Assembly: GCF_034931025.1 (NCBI RefSeq)
Contig: NZ_JAYGIL010000022.1
Coordinates: 50,310 to 114,309 of the forward strand
Direction: 5' to 3'
DNA: 64,000 nt
Source of the DNA: Arcicella gelida
GTDB lineage: Bacteria > Bacteroidota > Bacteroidia > Cytophagales > Spirosomataceae
Positions 61,901 to 64,000 of this stretch are shown piece after piece. A program made the position numbers and the translations under genes. The number at the start of each line of letters is the position of its first letter. The stretch's first letter is position 1. A model generated the notes under the pieces. It had not been told where the DNA came from, searched no databases, and saw only the letters and a program-made list of their open reading frames with translations.

Positions 61901-63816
61901 AGAACCCAAAGATTTCCTAAAGAGTCAACATCTATGGCATTGATAACATTTCCTATTTCTTTGTTGGTACTTTCAAGTCCGTATAATACAGTTTTAATAC
62001 TATCAGAATTAATTTTCACGATTCCCTTTTCAGTATATTTGAAGATACTATTGCCTATTGGGATGATATTAGAGGGCAATGTACCAATATTAGGAGTATT
62101 GTCATCGATAAGATATTTCCATGTATTTGATGGCAGATAGTTGCCTGTTTTAAAAGGCAACTTAAATGTTCTTAATACGCCTTCAGGAAAACCATAAGCT
62201 AAATCTTTTTTAGGATTAATGGTTTCGAACTTTAAGTAATATTGTGTATTGGCATCCAGGTTTTCCACCGAAAATGAATTTGTTATGAAATTATAATTAC
62301 TAGGCACTATTTTTCTTTCAACGATTGGATTACTGAAATCATCGTTTTTAGAAACTGTAAGTTTAGCTTCATATTTTTTATCATAAATTCTATAAGAAAA
62401 AGGGGCAGTTAATTGTAAATTATTAGCTTGCCCGAAGATTGTAGAGACATCTTCATTAGGAGCACTTAGTATTACTCTTCTCGTTTCTGACCAACTACCT
62501 TTCCTATTTCCATCGATTGCTCTTACTTTCCAATAAAAACAATCAGTATATAGATCTAAATTTTGAGGAATAATGGTAAAGGAATTGTTTGTAGTGGTAG
62601 GAATATTTTTTTTCGCAGAAAAGTCTTGATAATTATCAAGACTATTGTTTGCTATATCAAGCTCATAAGCGGTTGCACCTTCTACTGGTTCAAAAGTAAT
62701 AAGCATTTTATTATTTATTTTCACCTCTTTGATGTTATCAAGGGGCGTTAGTAATTGGGGTGCAGCAAGGATAGTATTGGGTATTTCTATGGAAACCGTA
62801 TTCGACCACTCAGAACTTCCTAATCTGTTTTTTGCTTTAAGTCTTAGGTAATAAGTTTTGTTTCTAAATACTTTACCATAATTAATGATATTGACATCAC
62901 TCGAATCCGAAGTAATAATTTTGGAGAAATCTTCCGTTTCCGAAACTTGATAATAATACTTTTCAGCCGAAGGAATTGGATTGAAAATATAGTAACTACC
63001 ATCAATATTTTTACTACCAGTAAGTGTAATGGCAGACAAAGCACTTATTTTATTCAAATTTTTTTCAGCATAGTTTTGCATCAAAGCTCTACAAAGAGGA
63101 TGAAAAGTAAGTTCTGCCTCACAATAACTCATAATAGTTCCCCTTTTTTCCTCTAAAGGACCAGTATAACAATCTCCTTCTGCTGGATAACAATAATCTA
63201 TTACTCCACCGGGCCAATAACAGCTTTGTGTATGCGGTGAACCAAAGTTATGTCCTAATTCATGAGCTAATGTGCTAATATTACCCCATGGTGAAATATT
63301 GAATTGTTCAGAAGCCATACCACCAGCACCATAAAAAGATTTTGTGGGTAGATACACAGCGTGGTCAAACGCAACATTTTTTAATACTCCATTATTTTGT
63401 TCTTCTATTAAAGTAAACAACAAAGCAAATATACTATCTACACCACGATAAGGGTCAGTAAGGGTGTCTTTTCTGATATTAATAAAGCTTACAACCAATT
63501 GTGTATTAATCTCTGCTTCATAAATTTTAGAAACCCTTTCAATTGCTTTGATGACTTCGATTTTAATTAAAGTAGTATCTTTTTCGTATAATTCATAGGT
63601 GTCCGAATCTATATCTACGGCAATTCTGGAAACATAAAATTCATTAGCAGATTTACGAGCTTGTTGTTGTTTTAGCCAAGTGGGTGCCATTTGCATGGCT
63701 TTGATGGTGCTTTCGGGTAAAATGCTTTCGTTTACACCGCAGGGTATTTGTTTTTGTTGTGCTAATAGGTTTTGACTTAGAAAAAACAACAGAAACAAGA
63801 ATGTAGAGATTCTCAT
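58960..63816 (-). CDS. Large T9SS-secreted metalloprotease with Ig-like repeats
   Basis: A 1618-residue exported protein. The signal peptide (MRISTFLFLLFFLSQNLLAQ) is followed by a reprolysin-like metallopeptidase, H185-E-L-G-H-N-F-G-S-P-H195 (HExxHxxGxxH), with a Met-turn GTIMSYCE. Fibronectin-III-like segments and a beta-propeller-like region follow (about 540-900). Then come roughly six Ig-like repeats of about 80 residues, each with a Cys pair (NFCAGGS ... GCTSF). A T9SS C-terminal sorting domain ends it (NAFPNPNEGHFTLEF ... FKKTLKLRKK). It is probably a secreted or cell-surface protease or adhesin. The upstream 184 bases to the window end hold no gene. Confidence 0.88.
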   Translation of the reverse strand: MRISTFLFLLFFLSQNLLAQQKQIPCGVNESILPESTIKAMQMAPTWLKQQQARKSANEFYVSRIAVDIDSDTYELYEKDTTLIKIEVIKAIERVSKIYEAEINTQLVVSFINIRKDTLTDPYRGVDSIFALLFTLIEEQNNGVLKNVAFDHAVYLPTKSFYGAGGMASEQFNISPWGNISTLAHELGHNFGSPHTQSCYWPGGVIDYCYPAEGDCYTGPLEEKRGTIMSYCEAELTFHPLCRALMQNYAEKNLNKISALSAITLTGSKNIDGSYYIFNPIPSAEKYYYQVSETEDFSKIITSDSSDVNIINYGKVFRNKTYYLRLKAKNRLGSSEWSNTVSIEIPNTILAAPQLLTPLDNIKEVKINNKMLITFEPVEGATAYELDIANNSLDNYQDFSAKKNIPTTTNNSFTIIPQNLDLYTDCFYWKVRAIDGNRKGSWSETRRVILSAPNEDVSTIFGQANNLQLTAPFSYRIYDKKYEAKLTVSKNDDFSNPIVERKIVPSNYNFITNSFSVENLDANTQYYLKFETINPKKDLAYGFPEGVLRTFKLPFKTGNYLPSNTWKYLIDDNTPNIGTLPSNIIPIGNSIFKYTEKGIVKINSDSIKTVLYGLESTNKEIGNVINAIDVDSLGNLWVLMETSKRKVYSGLFAVSAYALKQFDAKTMQLLSSKELDFEGPVFDIRHLDINHGLVSGRGKVAKIDDKNLVKTFYQYDNNGDSYFSKMKANETDIWFLSIYYTTDLSTLKCTVSSYNLATKKVTHYNNQNNSIIPATIKDIKVDKNGTLWLIANGEIVKYDGQTWISYPSNTFTQGTIDNICFDDANNLYVCTNYYESDIYTLKNNNWQKIVTFPTISSSNMEIDKQGRFWFNNYTGNLRVNPCGSITKPKFSNNAIKTIDVGQSINLEAKGCSNVMWNWSSAVEQVNNKLISGTNILAVNPKATTAYSARCYDNGCMSDETVFSLAVRPNLLTNKVAKNEVCSGDSIKVLSTIEGSFDESNVLSATLTSSTKTKYSFPLVNQTTFSSFLPNSSIPSGKYWLKINASSPKISSKDSVEITIAALPTGSISGVENFCAGGSTSLTANTNNTVSYQWFEGKSMIGTNNKAITVNKGGYQYTIAMKNEIGCTSFSNVITVTENPLPTGEIIGNTNLCNGGNTTLLAITKDKVSYQWKRNNEAIGANASNLFVSQEGKYQVELTSELGCRSTLASTTVVIHPSPSAEIIGEKQFCEGQSTTLTAKSNNTKYYEWLDWNGTISTDKSITITKEGEYSLFLESDKGCTMQLTHLYIYKNPLPTGKITGTTNFCEGSSTVLSINSNNAKNYQWLEGKNIVGTNNSITVTKPGQYAIVLKSDSGCVSTADTVIVVQNILPIATITGDKSFCEGSTKILTTSVSTGIAPFNYTWELGTTVLNDKTNAITVSKEGTYTAIITDANGCADTTDIHAITEIKLVKATITKSGTTDILQNTDVTLSVIQDASYTYQWNKDNAIITGATTNTFTAKEAGIYNVTITANGCSSTTEPVTVNLVTANEPNTYWNNVYLNAFPNPNEGHFTLEFTNNDNQPISLYLYDILGKTMIQKVIKTKGKYSEVIDISTYPSGEYFLMLQKDDFKKTLKLRKK

Positions 63817-64000
63817 AGGGGAATAGATTAAGAGTTTAATTGTATGAAATGATTGACTGTTAGTGTAATAATGGATGTTTGGACACTATCCCTAATTTTG
63901 TGTAAGTTGTTTTTTGTATTGATTATTTGTTTTTGATTCTTTGGTCAAAAATAAGGTAAAATTGGTTGATAATAATTCCCCAGTTTTGAATGGGTTTTGT

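Noticed and set aside
1..64000. tRNA or rRNA genes
   Set aside because: Scanning the gaps for the conserved T-loop and acceptor stem patterns showed none. The window has only protein genes and repeats.

Overview
The window comes from a member of the Bacteroidota, most likely the order Cytophagales (inference). The evidence is AT-rich DNA, promoters of the TTTG-N19-TAnnTTTG type, little use of Shine-Dalgarno sites, Type IX secretion (T9SS) C-terminal sorting domains, DUF5723 and DUF1080 proteins, and HslV with a short N-terminal extension. No tRNA, rRNA, CRISPR array, transposase or phage gene was found.

Layout. 1-5.4 kb is the end of an exopolysaccharide locus: mannose-1-phosphate guanylyltransferase (cut by the left edge), two paralogous initiating sugar-phosphate transferases and a CpsB-type PHP phosphatase. 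5.7-23.3 kb is a pectin/hexuronate utilisation region: a FucP-type permease, an LgoD-like dehydrogenase, a divergent LacI regulator, then kduD-kduI-(SGNH esterase + GH28 fusion)-kdgF-uxaB-uxaA-uxaC-kdgK-fbp-eda-exuT. KdgF, KduI and KduD convert unsaturated uronate to 2-keto-3-deoxygluconate (KDG). UxaC, UxaB and UxaA convert galacturonate to KDG. KdgK and Eda split KDG to pyruvate and glyceraldehyde-3-phosphate, and Fbp adds a gluconeogenic exit. LgoD would feed L-galactonate in at tagaturonate. No pectate lyase and no SusC/SusD pair lies in the window.

23.5-36 kb is mixed: a pair of M14 peptidase paralogues (one apparently catalytically dead), HslV, a 1-Cys peroxiredoxin, a GH25 lysozyme, two glycosyltransferases, Xaa-Pro aminopeptidase, a methyltransferase, a DUF1080 protein and small hypotheticals. 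36-55 kb is mostly housekeeping: hisS, pgi, pyrG, yidC, rpsT, radC and pfkA. Among these sit two tandem TonB-C-terminal-domain proteins, an orphan TPR histidine kinase, an RlmI methyltransferase, an S1/P1-nuclease-like protein and a DUF5723 protein. 56-64 kb is accessory: a gene broken by a nonsense codon, a T9SS-sorted Cys/His protein, a small lipoprotein and a 1618-residue T9SS metalloprotease. This part is bounded by two identical 62-bp palindromic repeats and carries a remnant of a T9SS gene end.

The most unusual signals are outside the ordinary genes. (1) A family of intergenic elements is built from degenerate 7-8 nt units, often as imperfect inverted repeats, and several lie between genes of the uronate operon. 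(2) A 210-bp array at 49.3-49.5 kb has ten indel-free 21-nt units whose complement translates as coiled-coil heptads. (3) The 56-59 kb region carries repeated and remnant sequences that suggest a recombination scar.
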